A stretch of DNA of 6,047 nucleotides, from positions 1 to 6,047 of the forward strand of contig VBGS01000071.1 of NCBI GenBank assembly GCA_005889445.1. The letters are read 5' to 3'. The DNA comes from Chloroflexota bacterium (lineage in GTDB: Bacteria; Chloroflexota; Limnocylindria; P2-11E). A model generated the notes under the pieces. The model was not told the DNA's origin. It ran no database searches and saw only the letters and a program-made list of their open reading frames with translations. Made by a program: the position numbers and the translations under genes. Below, piece by piece: positions 5,957 through 6,047 of this stretch (positions are counted from its first letter, which is position 1; each line of letters begins with the position of its first letter).

Positions 5957-6047
5957 GTGAATTCTCGTAGGTACGTGCAACGCGAGCGGGCGAAGCGCAC
6001 GGCGCGCACCGTCGCGTCGATCGAGAGCGCGGCCCTGCGGGAGGTCG
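5957..6047 (+). CDS. Putative TetR-family regulator, N-terminal fragment (runs off window)
   Basis: An open plus-strand frame begins at a GTG (5957-5959) and continues without a stop to the window edge, 30 codons. The peptide starts MNSRRYVQRERAKRTARTV and goes on with a segment ending IESAALREV. This resembles the beginning of TetR/AcrR repressors, where a basic arm with '..Y.QR.RA' leads into the first DNA-binding helix with the pattern I-x-x-AA-x-x-x-(F/V). From about the eighth codon the third positions are almost all G or C, as expected for coding DNA here. The frame is divergent from fabD across 63 bases that contain a dyad, which fits a local regulator of the fatty-acid operon. The fragment is too short for certainty: it could be another helix-turn-helix protein or an unrelated gene, and the exact start could differ since no Shine-Dalgarno is present. 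Confidence 0.45.
   Translation, partial: MNSRRYVQRERAKRTARTVASIESAALREV

Noticed and set aside
5894..5980. ATG at 5980 as the fabD start
   Set aside because: It adds 29 residues unlike any FabD and would overlap the divergent frame; the GTG at 5893 gives the standard N-terminus.

Overview
The window comes from a G+C-rich bacterium and is almost wholly occupied by one tightly packed leftward (minus-strand) gene train. Read in the direction of transcription it runs fabD, fabF, a small duplicated-domain protein (DUF3072-like), fabG, lspA, an rluD-family pseudouridine synthase, gmk and the 5' end of priA, which leaves the window at base 1. At the right edge a plus-strand frame starts divergently from fabD and looks like the N-terminus of a TetR-type regulator. 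No intergenic stretch exceeds about 65 bases, and I saw no rRNA, tRNA, CRISPR array, insertion sequence or clear terminator.

Organism: strong G/C third-position bias, many GTG starts, few good Shine-Dalgarno sites, an lspA gene and a guanylate kinase whose P-loop reads GKD instead of GKS/T. From memory, the GKD form and the atypical acceptor-site strand fit Chloroflexota or neighbouring high-GC Terrabacteria better than Proteobacteria. This is only a leaning, because no rRNA or other strong marker is present.

Layout: bases 5957-6047 (+) hold the putative regulator start. Bases 5894-5956 are a compact divergent control region with a 22-bp near-perfect inverted repeat at its middle and a TAnnnT-like -10 box 9-10 bases before each GTG start. 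Bases 2424-5893 (-) are the type II fatty-acid block: FabD loads malonyl onto acyl carrier protein, FabF condenses and FabG reduces the 3-keto product. The acpP gene normally found in such clusters is not here; a DUF3072-like gene sits between fabF and fabG instead. Bases 364-2398 (-) carry lspA (lipoprotein signal peptidase), an rRNA-type pseudouridine synthase and guanylate kinase, and bases 1-367 (-) the start of the primosomal protein PriA.

Three junctions (fabD/fabF, rluD/gmk, gmk/priA) use the same 4-base GTGA stop/start overlap, so the train is probably one translationally coupled operon joining membrane synthesis, lipoprotein maturation, ribosome modification, GDP supply and replication restart. 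The points most worth a second look are the divergent regulator with its operator-like dyad, the DUF3072-like gene in place of acpP, and the unusual nucleotide-binding residues of the guanylate kinase.
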